Source: Mycolicibacter kumamotonensis
Lineage (GTDB): Bacteria > Actinomycetota > Actinomycetes > Mycobacteriales > Mycobacteriaceae
Direction of reading: 5' to 3'
NCBI RefSeq assembly: GCF_002086285.1
Contig: NZ_MVHU01000015.1
Location: 1-64,000 of the forward strand
Length of the DNA stretch: 64,000 nt
Shown here: piece by piece, positions 16,066 to 25,348 of the stretch
How positions within the stretch are numbered: the first letter of the stretch is position 1
How the letters are laid out: every line of letters starts with the position of its first letter
Notes under the pieces: model-generated
Databases searched by the model: none
Seen by the model: only the letters and a program-made list of their open reading frames with translations
Told to the model about the DNA's origin: nothing
Position numbers and translations under genes: made by a program

Positions 16066-17066
16066 GGCGGCGTCGCGTCCGGCGCCGGTGCGGGCGCGGC
16101 CTGGGTCCGAGGCACCGGCAGACGACGCAGCAGCTCGTCCACCACGTCCGCACCCTGGATACGTCGCACCCACATCTCGGGCCGCAGCGTGATCCGGTGC
16201 GCGATAGCCGAAGTGGCCAGCGCTTTGACATCCTCCGGGATCACGTAGTCGCGGCCGAGCAGCAGCGCACGGGCCCGGGCGAGCTGGATGAGGTCGAGTT
16301 CTGATCGTGGACTGGCGCCCACGGCCACCTGCGGATGGTGCCGGGTTCCGTTCGCCAGCGACACCACGTAGCGCAGCACGTCGTCGTGAACGCTGACCTG
16401 TTCCACCGATTCCCGCATCGCGATCACGTCGCCGGCGTCGATCACCTGGCGCACCGTGGGCAGCGCCGCGCCTCGATCGAGTCGCCGGCGCAGCATGGCC
16501 GCTTCGCCGGGTTCCGAGAGGTAGCCCAGGCGCAGCCGGATCGCGAACCGGTCCAGCTGCGCCTCCGGCAGCGGGTAGGTGCCCTCGTACTCGATCGGGT
16601 TGTCGGTGGCCAGCACGATGAAAGGCGAAGGCAGCCGATGGGTTTGGCCGTCAATGCTGACCTGGCCTTCGGCCATCGCCTCCAGCAACGCAGCCTGCGT
16701 CTTGGGCGGGGTCCGATTGATCTCGTCGGCCAGCACCAGATTGGTGAAGATCGGCCCGCGCCGGAACTCGAATCGGCCCGAGGCCATGTCGTAGATGGTC
16801 GTGCCGAGCAGATCTGCCGGGAGCAGATCCGGGGTGAACTGCACCCGGGTGAAGTCCAGGCCGAGCGCGGCGGCGAACGACCGCGCAATCAACGTCTTGC
16901 CCAGGCCCGGAAGGTCTTCGATGAGCACGTGACCACCGGCGAGCACTGTGGTCAGGATGAGCGTGAGGGCGGCCCGTTTGCCCACCACGGCCCGCTCGAT
17001 CTCGTCGAGCACCGCGGTGCACCGCTCGGCGGTGGTCGCCGCCGCACCCGACAGCCCCGCGCTCAT
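16062..17066 (-). CDS. moxR3: MoxR-family AAA+ ATPase
   Basis: The 334-residue ATPase has Walker A EDLPGLGKT, Walker B LVLADEINR, sensor 1 ATDNP and the arginine-rich lid. MoxR proteins act as chaperones for membrane or metal-binding partners encoded beside them. The neighbouring set (two small membrane proteins, DUF58, DUF4129-like) is the mycobacterial moxR3 arrangement (Rv3162c-Rv3166c from memory). The start was chosen at MSAGLSGAAATTAERC because its ATG overlaps the upstream stop. Confidence 0.9.
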   Translation of the reverse strand: MSAGLSGAAATTAERCTAVLDEIERAVVGKRAALTLILTTVLAGGHVLIEDLPGLGKTLIARSFAAALGLDFTRVQFTPDLLPADLLGTTIYDMASGRFEFRRGPIFTNLVLADEINRTPPKTQAALLEAMAEGQVSIDGQTHRLPSPFIVLATDNPIEYEGTYPLPEAQLDRFAIRLRLGYLSEPGEAAMLRRRLDRGAALPTVRQVIDAGDVIAMRESVEQVSVHDDVLRYVVSLANGTRHHPQVAVGASPRSELDLIQLARARALLLGRDYVIPEDVKALATSAIAHRITLRPEMWVRRIQGADVVDELLRRLPVPRTQAAPAPAPDATPP

Positions 17067-17551
17067 CGCTGCTCCAGTCGGTAGAGGATCTCCTCCAGCA
17101 CAGCCCGTCCCGGGCCGGGCCCACGGTCTCCGGCGGGCGCGACGTTGCCGGGGTCCACCCAGGGCCACAGCTCGTCACCGAAGAGCATCACCCCGGTGGC
17201 GTCGAATGCCGCGGGGTTCTTCCCCCGCCGCTGACCACTGGAGACCTCGAACCGACGCGCCAGGATCGGCCGCCAGCGCCGGTCCCAGTCCGCTCTGGTC
17301 GATTCCGCCCAGCGGATTCTGGCCTCAGTGCCCGACAGCCATCGCCGCAACGACTCGCCCGCCTCATCGGTGACTGGCGGCCCCGCAGACGATCCGGCGC
17401 CGCCCGTGGTCAGCAGCCGCCGGATGCCGACCAGGGGCACGGCGACAGCGAAACTCGCGGCCCACAACAGGAGCTCAGGACGGTGGGCGAACAACACCGC
17501 CAGCTGCACCGCAAACACCAGCAGAAAACCTTGCAGCGCAAGAATTTTCAT
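17063..17551 (-). CDS. Conserved membrane protein of the MoxR3 cluster
   Basis: The 162-residue protein has two N-terminal hydrophobic helices (LQGFLLVFAVQLAVLFA and LLLWAASFAVAVPLVGI), followed by a soluble domain with WAESTRADWDRRWRPILARRFE. It matches the Rv3165c-type protein. It overlaps both neighbours by four bases, so it is translated in step with the MoxR ATPase. No enzymatic motif is seen. Confidence 0.8.
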   Translation of the reverse strand: MKILALQGFLLVFAVQLAVLFAHRPELLLWAASFAVAVPLVGIRRLLTTGGAGSSAGPPVTDEAGESLRRWLSGTEARIRWAESTRADWDRRWRPILARRFEVSSGQRRGKNPAAFDATGVMLFGDELWPWVDPGNVAPAGDRGPGPGRAVLEEILYRLEQR

Positions 17552-18558
17552 ATTCCACCCCGCAACTCGTCGAGGACCAGCCGCAGTACCGCGACCGCGT
17601 CGGAACGGTGTCGCTCGGTCATCAGGTGCGGGCTGAACCGGGCCTCGGTGAACAGCTCCACCAGCCGGGACGCGTTTTCCGCCGGCAGCGCATGGTGCTC
17701 GACGGCGCGGGCCAGCACTTCGGTGGGGGTGTCGAACTCCCGCGGCGCGGCATCGGGAACATCGGCGAGATGGCGTTCCATGACCGCGTAGCAGGCGATG
17801 ATCGCCTCCCGCGGCCCGCGACTTGGGTCGACGATCCTGCTCAGGCCGAGTTCTGCTGCCCGCGCCAGGGTTTCGCCCGGACTGGGAGCGCGCACCGCTG
17901 CCGCCGGTACCCCGGCTTCCGGCGACCCGGCTCGGCGGGCCCGCGCCAGGACGACCGCCGCGGCGACCAACACCAGCAAGACTGCGGCCGCCACCAGCAG
18001 GTAACCGAACACCTCGCCTCGGGCACCGTCCGGCAGCGGATGCAACGGCGCCGGAGCCGGCGTTTCCGGGGCGTTCGGCGATGCGGGCACCTCACCGCGC
18101 TGGCCGAAGAATCCGGCCGGAATCGCGAATCGGTGGGCCCGGCCCCATCTTGCCAGCACCACGACCGCCAAAAGCCAAACCGCCACGGCGGCCAAACCGA
18201 TCAGCAGTACCCGCCATGCCGGCCTCCCCCGATGGGCACCCGCTGTCGCAGAAAGTGTTCCCATGCTGCCGGGGACAGCGCGCCGGTGGCGCGCCCGCTG
18301 CACGACCGCGACCGCGACGGCGCCGACGCACACCGCGAGCAGTGCGGCCAGGATGATCGGTTCCAGCGGGCCCGGTGCGGCCGGCCGCCGCGCCACGTGC
18401 TCGCCGCCGGGCAGATCTCCGCGCGTCGCCGCGCCGGCGACGAGCAGCAGCATGATCAGCGAGACCACCGGCCCGGTCTTCCGGCCGGCAGCTGCCACGA
18501 CCGGAACAGCGCTGGTCTGAGTCACTCGCCGTCGCTGCGGCATTCCCAATACTGGCAC
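17548..18558 (-). CDS. DUF4129-type membrane protein, first gene of the MoxR3 cluster
   Basis: The 336-residue protein has four hydrophobic segments spread over the first two thirds, including PVVSLIMLLLVAGAATRG and VFGYLLVAAAVLLVLVAAAVVLA. The cytoplasmic C-terminal DUF4129-like region contains REAIIACYAVMERHL, TPTEVLARAVE and RLVELFTEARFSPH. Such proteins resemble transglutaminase-associated or MoxR-cluster membrane partners. The start could alternatively be the Met at 18,543. The operon lies 72 bp downstream of gnd2 on the same strand. Confidence 0.82.
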   Translation of the reverse strand: MPVLGMPQRRRVTQTSAVPVVAAAGRKTGPVVSLIMLLLVAGAATRGDLPGGEHVARRPAAPGPLEPIILAALLAVCVGAVAVAVVQRARHRRAVPGSMGTLSATAGAHRGRPAWRVLLIGLAAVAVWLLAVVVLARWGRAHRFAIPAGFFGQRGEVPASPNAPETPAPAPLHPLPDGARGEVFGYLLVAAAVLLVLVAAAVVLARARRAGSPEAGVPAAAVRAPSPGETLARAAELGLSRIVDPSRGPREAIIACYAVMERHLADVPDAAPREFDTPTEVLARAVEHHALPAENASRLVELFTEARFSPHLMTERHRSDAVAVLRLVLDELRGGI

Positions 18559-18630
18559 GCCAGGACGGTGAGCGGCCAGAATCAGCGCATCGGGCTGCGG
18601 TGTGCCGATGCGCCGGCGAGTGCGGTCAGC

Positions 18631-19650
18631 TCACGCAGACTTCTCGTCGTGCCCGCCGAACTGCTTGCGCATCGCCGAGAGCACCTTCGCGCCGAACTCG
18701 AACAGCTGACGCGAGGCGAAGCGGGCATACAGCGCCGTGGTGAGCACCGGTGCGGGCACCCCTTCGTCGATCGCGGCGATCACCGTCCAGCGGCCCTCCC
18801 CGGAATCGGAGACCCGCCCGGCGAATTCCTCCAGCGCCGGGGATTTCTGCAGTGCGCTGGCGGTCAGATCCAGCAGCCAGGAGCCGATCACACTGCCCCG
18901 CCGCCAGACCTCGGTCACTTCCGGGATGTCGATGTCGTACTGATAGAACTCGGGGTGGTTCAGCGGTGCGGTCTCGGCGTCGCCCTGCTGATCGGTCTTG
19001 CCGATGTTGGCGTGGTGCAGGATGTTCAGCCCCTCGGCAATCGAGGCCATCATCCCGTATTCGATGCCGTTGTGGACCATCTTCACGAAGTGGCCCGCCC
19101 CCGACGGGCCGCAGTGCAGATAGCCGTTTTCGGACTGGGAGATCTCACCGTCGCGTCCCGGGGTGCGCGGGGCGGCATCGACCCCCGGTGCGATGGTGGC
19201 GAAAATCGGCTCGGCGTGGTCGAATGCGTCACGTTCGCCGCCGATCATCAGGCAGTAGCCGCGCTCGCGGCCCCACACGCCGCCGCTGGTTCCGCAGTCT
19301 AATAGGCGAATACCTTTGTCTGCCAATAGTTTTGCATGTTTGATGTCATCGCGGTAGTAGGAGTTGCCGCCGTCGATCACGATGTCGCCGGCCGACAGTG
19401 TGCCGGCGAGCTCTTCGATGACCCCGGTGGTGATTGAACCGGCCGGCACCATCACCCACACCACGCGCGGAGCGGGTAATTTCGCCGCCAGCTCGGCCAG
19501 CGAGGACACCCCGGTGGTGTTGGCCTCGGCCGCCAATGCTGCTACCGCGTCGGGGTTGTGGTCATACACCACGCATTCGTGGCCGTCGGCGACCAGCCGC
19601 CGAACGAGATTGGCGCCCATCCGGCCCAGGCCGATCATCCCCAGTCGCAT
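18631..19650 (-). CDS. gnd2: 6-phosphogluconate dehydrogenase, short form (Gnd2/GntZ type)
   Basis: The 339-residue decarboxylating dehydrogenase has the Rossmann motif GLGRMGANLVRRL, the substrate motif LDCGTSGGVWG and catalytic Lys in GHFVKMVHNGIEYG. It converts 6-phosphogluconate to ribulose 5-phosphate. The length matches the short, often NAD-linked class rather than the 470-residue class. It lies 13 bp after zwf and is likely co-transcribed. A second, long-form enzyme is encoded at 58,852. Confidence 0.93.
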   Translation of the reverse strand: MRLGMIGLGRMGANLVRRLVADGHECVVYDHNPDAVAALAAEANTTGVSSLAELAAKLPAPRVVWVMVPAGSITTGVIEELAGTLSAGDIVIDGGNSYYRDDIKHAKLLADKGIRLLDCGTSGGVWGRERGYCLMIGGERDAFDHAEPIFATIAPGVDAAPRTPGRDGEISQSENGYLHCGPSGAGHFVKMVHNGIEYGMMASIAEGLNILHHANIGKTDQQGDAETAPLNHPEFYQYDIDIPEVTEVWRRGSVIGSWLLDLTASALQKSPALEEFAGRVSDSGEGRWTVIAAIDEGVPAPVLTTALYARFASRQLFEFGAKVLSAMRKQFGGHDEKSA

Positions 19651-19663
19651 GTCTTTTCCTCCC

Positions 19664-21088
19664 TCAGTGTGACCGGCCGCCCGGCGGCAGCCAGGGCTCC
19701 TGCCAGCTTCGATGGCCGCGGACCAGCTCGCTCGCAGCCTCGGGTCCCCACGAGCCGCGCTGGTAGGCGTGGATCGGCCCCGGGTGTTCGAGCAGCGGCG
19801 CCACGATTCGCCAGGTCTCCTCGATGCTGTCCTCCCGCGCGAACAGCCGCCTGTCGCCGGTCATCGCGGCGTACAGCAGCCGCTCATAGGGCCGGATCGG
19901 GTCCCCCAGGTCCTCGGCGAAGGAGGAGTCCAAATGCACATCGCGCCAGGTTCGGGTGTCCTGGTCGTCCTGGGCCACCAGCTGCAACCGCAGACCCGGA
20001 TCGGGATCGATGCGCAACACGATCTGATTGCGTTGCGCCCGTTCGCGGTGCGGCATGAACGCCAGCGCCGGCACTCGCCGGGTGAACAGCCGCACCTCGG
20101 TGACGCGTTCGGGCAGTGCCTTGCCGGCCCGCAGAAAGATCGGCACCCCCGCCCAGCGCCAGTTGTCGATCTCGAGGCGCAGCGCGACGAAGGTCTCGGT
20201 CTGTGACCCGTCGGCCACCCCGGCGACATCGGTGTACCCGCGGTACTGGCCCCGCACGTAGTGTGCGGGGTCGGCTGCCGGGATCGCCTTGAACACCTCG
20301 GCCTTCTTGTCGTTGAGGTCGTCGTCACCGGGCCCGACCGGGGGCTCCATCGCGACCAGCGCCAGTACCTGCAGCAGATGGTTCTGCACCACGTCGCGCA
20401 ACGCGCCGACGGCGTCGTAGAAGCTACCGCGGTCCTCGACGCCGAAGTCCTCGGCCATGGTGATGTGGATCTCGGCGATGCTGCGCCGGTCCCACAGCTC
20501 GGCGAGCGTGGTGTTGGCGAATCGCAGGCACTCGAGGTCGGCGACGGGTTGCTTGCCCAAAAAGTGATCCACCCGCAGGATCTGGTCCTCCCGTAGCACC
20601 GCACGCAGCCGGGTGTTGAGATCGCGCGCGGAGGCCAGGTCGTGGCCGAACGGCTTCTCCACCGCCACCCGGGAGTGCGTCAGCAGCCCGGCCCGGCCGA
20701 GGTTCTCCACGATCGGAGCGAACAGCGAGGGCGGCATCTCCAGGTAGTACAGGCACCGCCGATCGGTCCCGACCCGCTCGGCGAGCTGTTTGTAGAGTGC
20801 GGCCTCGGTGACGTCGCCGTGCAGGTAGGACAGCCGCTTGGCCAGCCGGCCGAACACCGCCTCGTCGAACGGCTCGCCGGTGTCCCGGATCGCCTCGCCG
20901 GCCCGCTTGATCAGCTCCTCGGCCGTGATGTCGTCGCCGGCCACGCCCAGGATGGCACCGCCCAGCAGCTTGCGGCGTTCCAGGCGGTACAGCGCGCGGA
21001 ACGTCATCTTGCGGGCCAGGTCTCCGGTTATCCCGAAGATCACCAACAGTTCCGACGTTGCCTCATCGCGTCCGCCCAAGCCCTGCAC
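19664..21088 (-). CDS. zwf: Glucose-6-phosphate 1-dehydrogenase
   Basis: The 474-residue enzyme begins the oxidative pentose phosphate pathway. The NADP-binding FGITGDLARKMTF is at the N-terminus. The active-site motif RVDHFLGKQPV (Asp-His pair with the essential Lys) is near residue 175. The C-terminal dehydrogenase domain is complete. It lies directly upstream of gnd2, so steps one and three of the pathway are coupled. It corresponds to zwf1 (Rv1121) from memory. Confidence 0.94.
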   Translation of the reverse strand: MQGLGGRDEATSELLVIFGITGDLARKMTFRALYRLERRKLLGGAILGVAGDDITAEELIKRAGEAIRDTGEPFDEAVFGRLAKRLSYLHGDVTEAALYKQLAERVGTDRRCLYYLEMPPSLFAPIVENLGRAGLLTHSRVAVEKPFGHDLASARDLNTRLRAVLREDQILRVDHFLGKQPVADLECLRFANTTLAELWDRRSIAEIHITMAEDFGVEDRGSFYDAVGALRDVVQNHLLQVLALVAMEPPVGPGDDDLNDKKAEVFKAIPAADPAHYVRGQYRGYTDVAGVADGSQTETFVALRLEIDNWRWAGVPIFLRAGKALPERVTEVRLFTRRVPALAFMPHRERAQRNQIVLRIDPDPGLRLQLVAQDDQDTRTWRDVHLDSSFAEDLGDPIRPYERLLYAAMTGDRRLFAREDSIEETWRIVAPLLEHPGPIHAYQRGSWGPEAASELVRGHRSWQEPWLPPGGRSH

Positions 21089-21182
21089 CTCCTGCGTGTA
21101 GCTACCCCGCCCGAAGCTAATGCAACCGCCTGGACGAATGCTGTCCGTCGACGCTGCGGGGCGGGCTCACCTCACGCGGCGG

Positions 21183-21605
21183 TTAGCCGACCTGGGCGAT
21201 CCCGGGCGGGAAGTACGGTCCGATGCCGCCGGTGTAGATGCCCGGCTGCCAGCCTTGCGCGCCCAGGCACAACAGCGGCAGACCGTCCGGCGACTGTGCG
21301 GCCGACTGCGGGTTCGGGCACGGTGACCCGATGTCCTGCACCCCGTAGAGGGGGTAGGAGATCTGCCAGAAACCGGTGTCCTTGGGCGGCCACTGGTTGG
21401 CGATGAAATGGCATGCCAGCGCCTGACCGTTGGGGCCGTGACCGTAGATGAAGCGCTCCCAACTGAAGCAGGCATCACCCTGCCGGGCGCCTTCGGCCAT
21501 GCCCGGTACGTCACCGGGATAGGCAGCGGCGACCGGTGCCACGCTCACGGCGGCCGCCCCCACGGCACCGGCGAGGAAAGCAGCTGCAGCTAGTTCACGA
21601 ATCAT
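21183..21605 (-). CDS. Secreted Cys-containing protein of unknown function
   Basis: The 140-residue protein has a signal peptide (LAAAAFLAGAVGAAAVSVAPVAAAYP) and a mature part with four cysteines (GDACFSW, LACHF, GSPCP, LLCLG) probably forming two disulfides. The chain is rich in Pro, Gly and Trp. It looks like a conserved mycobacterial exported protein. No known fold is recognised. The start follows a GAAGAATG context, with a modest ribosome binding site. Confidence 0.75.
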   Translation of the reverse strand: MIRELAAAAFLAGAVGAAAVSVAPVAAAYPGDVPGMAEGARQGDACFSWERFIYGHGPNGQALACHFIANQWPPKDTGFWQISYPLYGVQDIGSPCPNPQSAAQSPDGLPLLCLGAQGWQPGIYTGGIGPYFPPGIAQVG

Positions 21606-21747
21606 TCTTCGCCCTTAGTCTTCTCGATCCTGGCCAGCAGGAGGCCCCGCGGGAAGCCTAACGGGTGGCCGCGGCGCCTCACCGCGAATCCGCCGAATGC
21701 CGTCGCCGGCGCGGCCGCCCGCCGGCCACGCCGCTAGAGTGCCGCAG

Positions 21748-22320
21748 ATGGCCGGGACGCGGGGGCGGTGCGACGCATCGCACGGACAGCTCCGGCTCGG
21801 CACCGACGTGTCCGGGCGAGCGGCGAAGATGGGTCATCGGCTCACGATCGCCATGGAGCGCTGGCAGGCGGTGGTGTCGTGGTCCGGCACGCGACCCGCC
21901 GCCGTGGCGCTGACGGTCGAGGTGGATTCGCTGCAGGTGCTGCGCGGCGACGGCGGACTGACCCCGCTGACCGCCCCGGAGAAGTCACTGATCCGCACCA
22001 ATGCGCGCAACTGCCTCGACGCCGGCCGGCATGGCCAGATCCGCTTCGAGGCCGCCGACATCGAAGCCACCGACCACGGCTATCGGCTGGCCGGGACCCT
22101 GCAGATCCGCGGCCGGACCAAGCCGCACGTCGTCGAGGTGCGGGTGACTGAGCTCGGGCAGCCGGGCGGTTCCTGGCGGCTGGACGCCGACACCGTGGTG
22201 CGCCACAGCGACTTCGGCGTACGGCGCTATTCGATGCTGATGGGCGCCATGCAGGTCGCCGACGAGGTGAGAGTGTCTTTCACGGCGACCGTCTCGGACG
22301 ACGAGATCCGCGGAGCCTGA
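21748..22320 (+). CDS. YceI-family lipid-binding-like protein
   Basis: The 190-residue protein has the YceI lipocalin-like pattern: GQLRLGTDVSGRAAKMGHRL, FEAADIEATDHGYRLAGTLQIRGRTK (quoted in part) and VRHSDFGVRRYSMLMGAM. YceI proteins bind isoprenoid-like lipids in a beta-barrel. No signal peptide is evident, so it is probably cytoplasmic. The start was taken at MAGTRGRCDASHG; an upstream Met at 21,697 is possible. Confidence 0.8.
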   Translation: MAGTRGRCDASHGQLRLGTDVSGRAAKMGHRLTIAMERWQAVVSWSGTRPAAVALTVEVDSLQVLRGDGGLTPLTAPEKSLIRTNARNCLDAGRHGQIRFEAADIEATDHGYRLAGTLQIRGRTKPHVVEVRVTELGQPGGSWRLDADTVVRHSDFGVRRYSMLMGAMQVADEVRVSFTATVSDDEIRGA

Positions 22321-22321
22321 C

Positions 22322-23419
22322 TCAGCGGCCGGGCAGTCGTGGAAGACGCTCGCGGAACCGGTCCAATAATGACCGGCCGCTCGGCGGGGGTGCCGGCGGC
22401 TCCGGGGCCACGGCCGGCCCGTCCCACAGCGAACCGAACTCCACCGGCTCCTCCGGCAGTTCGGCCGGAGGGCCCGGGGCGGCCGGCGGCGGTGCGGGTG
22501 CGGCGGGCGGGGCAGCGGGCACCGCGACACGAGCCACCGTCATATGTTCGGGCGCCCGCACATCCGGGACATCCCGGCCCGGGCCCAGCTGCAGGCTCAG
22601 CGCGGCCGACAGGGAGGCCACAAAGGTCACCGCTCCCCCGGCCAGCATCGTCAGGGCCCCCGCGTACGCCAGCGGCATCGAGCGGCGCGCTGCGCCCCCG
22701 ATCAGCGGCCCGTCCGGGGCCCCGGCCAGGTCGGCGTGCGGTGCCAGGGCCAGCGCCGCACCACGCGCCAACGCCTGCTGGGCTCCGGCCTGAACGAAGA
22801 CCGGTACCGAAAGCTTGGACTCCAGGCGGCGCCCGAGCCGGTCCATGCCGCGCATCGAGCCGGCCATCATCAGCACCTCGGGCCTGCGGCGGCGCGCGCC
22901 GAAGGCATCGGCCAGCCAGCCGATCACGTCATCGGTGCCACCGATCGGGCATGCGGTGACGATCGGATCCTCATCGCCGCCGCCGCCGTCGTAGAGCACC
23001 AGCGTCGCCAAGCCGGGCTCGATGACACAGACCGCGGGCCGTTCACCACTCCGTCCGATACCACTGGTCAGCGAGGCGGCGGCCTGACTGAACCGCACCG
23101 GCACCACGTTGTCGAACCCGGCGTCGGCCAGCGATTCCAGCAGCAGCGCCGCCCCGACGGCCGCCTCATCGCTCCAGGTCACGCCCACGCCGTGCAGCCG
23201 GTCGCCACGGGAGGTCAGTGCCGCGCGAGCCCGGGCGGCCACTGCCGAGGCCGACGCCGCCATGCTCACCGCATCCAACCCGGCGTCACCGCGGGTGATA
23301 CCGAACTCGTCACCGGAAACCGTCGGGCAGCCATCGGCCCGTCCCTCGGCCATGACCCAGCCGACCGTCGTCGGCGTCATCGCCAGCCCCAGTACCGTGT
23401 CCAAAATCGCGCGCCCCAA
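22322..23419 (-). CDS. DUF7159-type mycobacterial membrane protein with Pro-rich tail
   Basis: In this 365-residue protein the N-terminal 230 residues look like an actin/Hsp70-type nucleotide fold without a full phosphate motif (LGLAMTPTTVGWVMAEG, then CVIEPGLATLVLYDGGGGD). A single membrane helix (SMPLAYAGALTMLAGGAVTFVASLS) and a Pro/Ala-rich tail (about 310-365) follow. Several mycobacterial paralogues share this plan and are of unknown function. It ends one base after the convergent YceI gene. Confidence 0.75.
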   Translation of the reverse strand: MGRAILDTVLGLAMTPTTVGWVMAEGRADGCPTVSGDEFGITRGDAGLDAVSMAASASAVAARARAALTSRGDRLHGVGVTWSDEAAVGAALLLESLADAGFDNVVPVRFSQAAASLTSGIGRSGERPAVCVIEPGLATLVLYDGGGGDEDPIVTACPIGGTDDVIGWLADAFGARRRRPEVLMMAGSMRGMDRLGRRLESKLSVPVFVQAGAQQALARGAALALAPHADLAGAPDGPLIGGAARRSMPLAYAGALTMLAGGAVTFVASLSAALSLQLGPGRDVPDVRAPEHMTVARVAVPAAPPAAPAPPPAAPGPPAELPEEPVEFGSLWDGPAVAPEPPAPPPSGRSLLDRFRERLPRLPGR

Positions 23420-24762
<1,343 letters not shown>

Positions 24763-24784
24763 CCCGCCAGCCAGACAGCGTCAT

Positions 24785-24819
24785 CACTGAGCCCCATCCG
24801 ATCCGGGTGGGGCTCAGTG
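24785..24819 (+). terminator. Strong stem-loop terminator after fbpB
   Basis: A 16 bp stem (one G-U wobble) with a three-base loop begins 22 bp after the fbpB stop; the arms read CACTGAGCCCCATCCG and CGGGTGGGGCTCAGTG. It is followed by CTTTGT rather than a long T-run, as usual for mycobacterial intrinsic terminators. Confidence 0.75.
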
Positions 24820-24885
24820 CTTTGTCGGGGGTGGCCGGGGAATCGCGGTAGCCCCACCACCGAAGACGTGCTTGGATTGGCGAAC

Positions 24886-25344
24886 ATGCAGGGTTCCGCG
24901 ACAGTTCACATGGCAGCCCCACCCGAGCGGATCTGGGATCTGGTGGCTGATGTCCGCAACATCGGGCGGTTCTCCCCGGAGACCTTCGAGGCCGAATGGC
25001 TCGACGGCGCCGACGGCCCCGCGGAGGGCGCACGCTTTCGCGGGCACGTCCGGCGCAACGGGATCGGGCCGGTGTACTGGACCACGTGCCGGGTCACCGA
25101 GTGCGAGCCGAACCGGGTGTTCGGGTTCGCGGTGCTCGCCGGTGATCGTCCGCTGAACCGGTGGCGCTACGAGCTCACCCCCACCGCGGATGGCACCGAC
25201 GTCACCGAGTCGTTCAAGCTGGCCGACTCCGTCCTGACCAGCGTCTACTACTGGATCTTCGGTGGTTTCCTGCGGCAGCGCAACAACATTCGCGACATGC
25301 GGCGCACCCTGGAACGCATCCGCGACGTCGCCGAACAGGCGTAG
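24886..25344 (+). CDS. SRPBCC (polyketide cyclase/START-like) protein
   Basis: The 152-residue protein has the SRPBCC opening VHMAAPPERIWDLVADVRNIGRFSP and a long C-terminal helix (NNIRDMRRTLERIRDVAEQ). The fold binds hydrophobic ligands in a deep pocket. It resembles Rv1883c, which is also near fbpB in M. tuberculosis. Start is the ATG at 24,886 with a modest upstream GGA. The ligand is unknown. Confidence 0.82.
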   Translation: MQGSATVHMAAPPERIWDLVADVRNIGRFSPETFEAEWLDGADGPAEGARFRGHVRRNGIGPVYWTTCRVTECEPNRVFGFAVLAGDRPLNRWRYELTPTADGTDVTESFKLADSVLTSVYYWIFGGFLRQRNNIRDMRRTLERIRDVAEQA

Positions 25345-25348
25345 TCAC

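Noticed and set aside
17608-19302. Plus-strand open frame of 564 codons
   Set aside because: Shadow of the DUF4129-type and gnd2 genes on the minus strand; composition is Arg/His/Gln-rich with no family resemblance.
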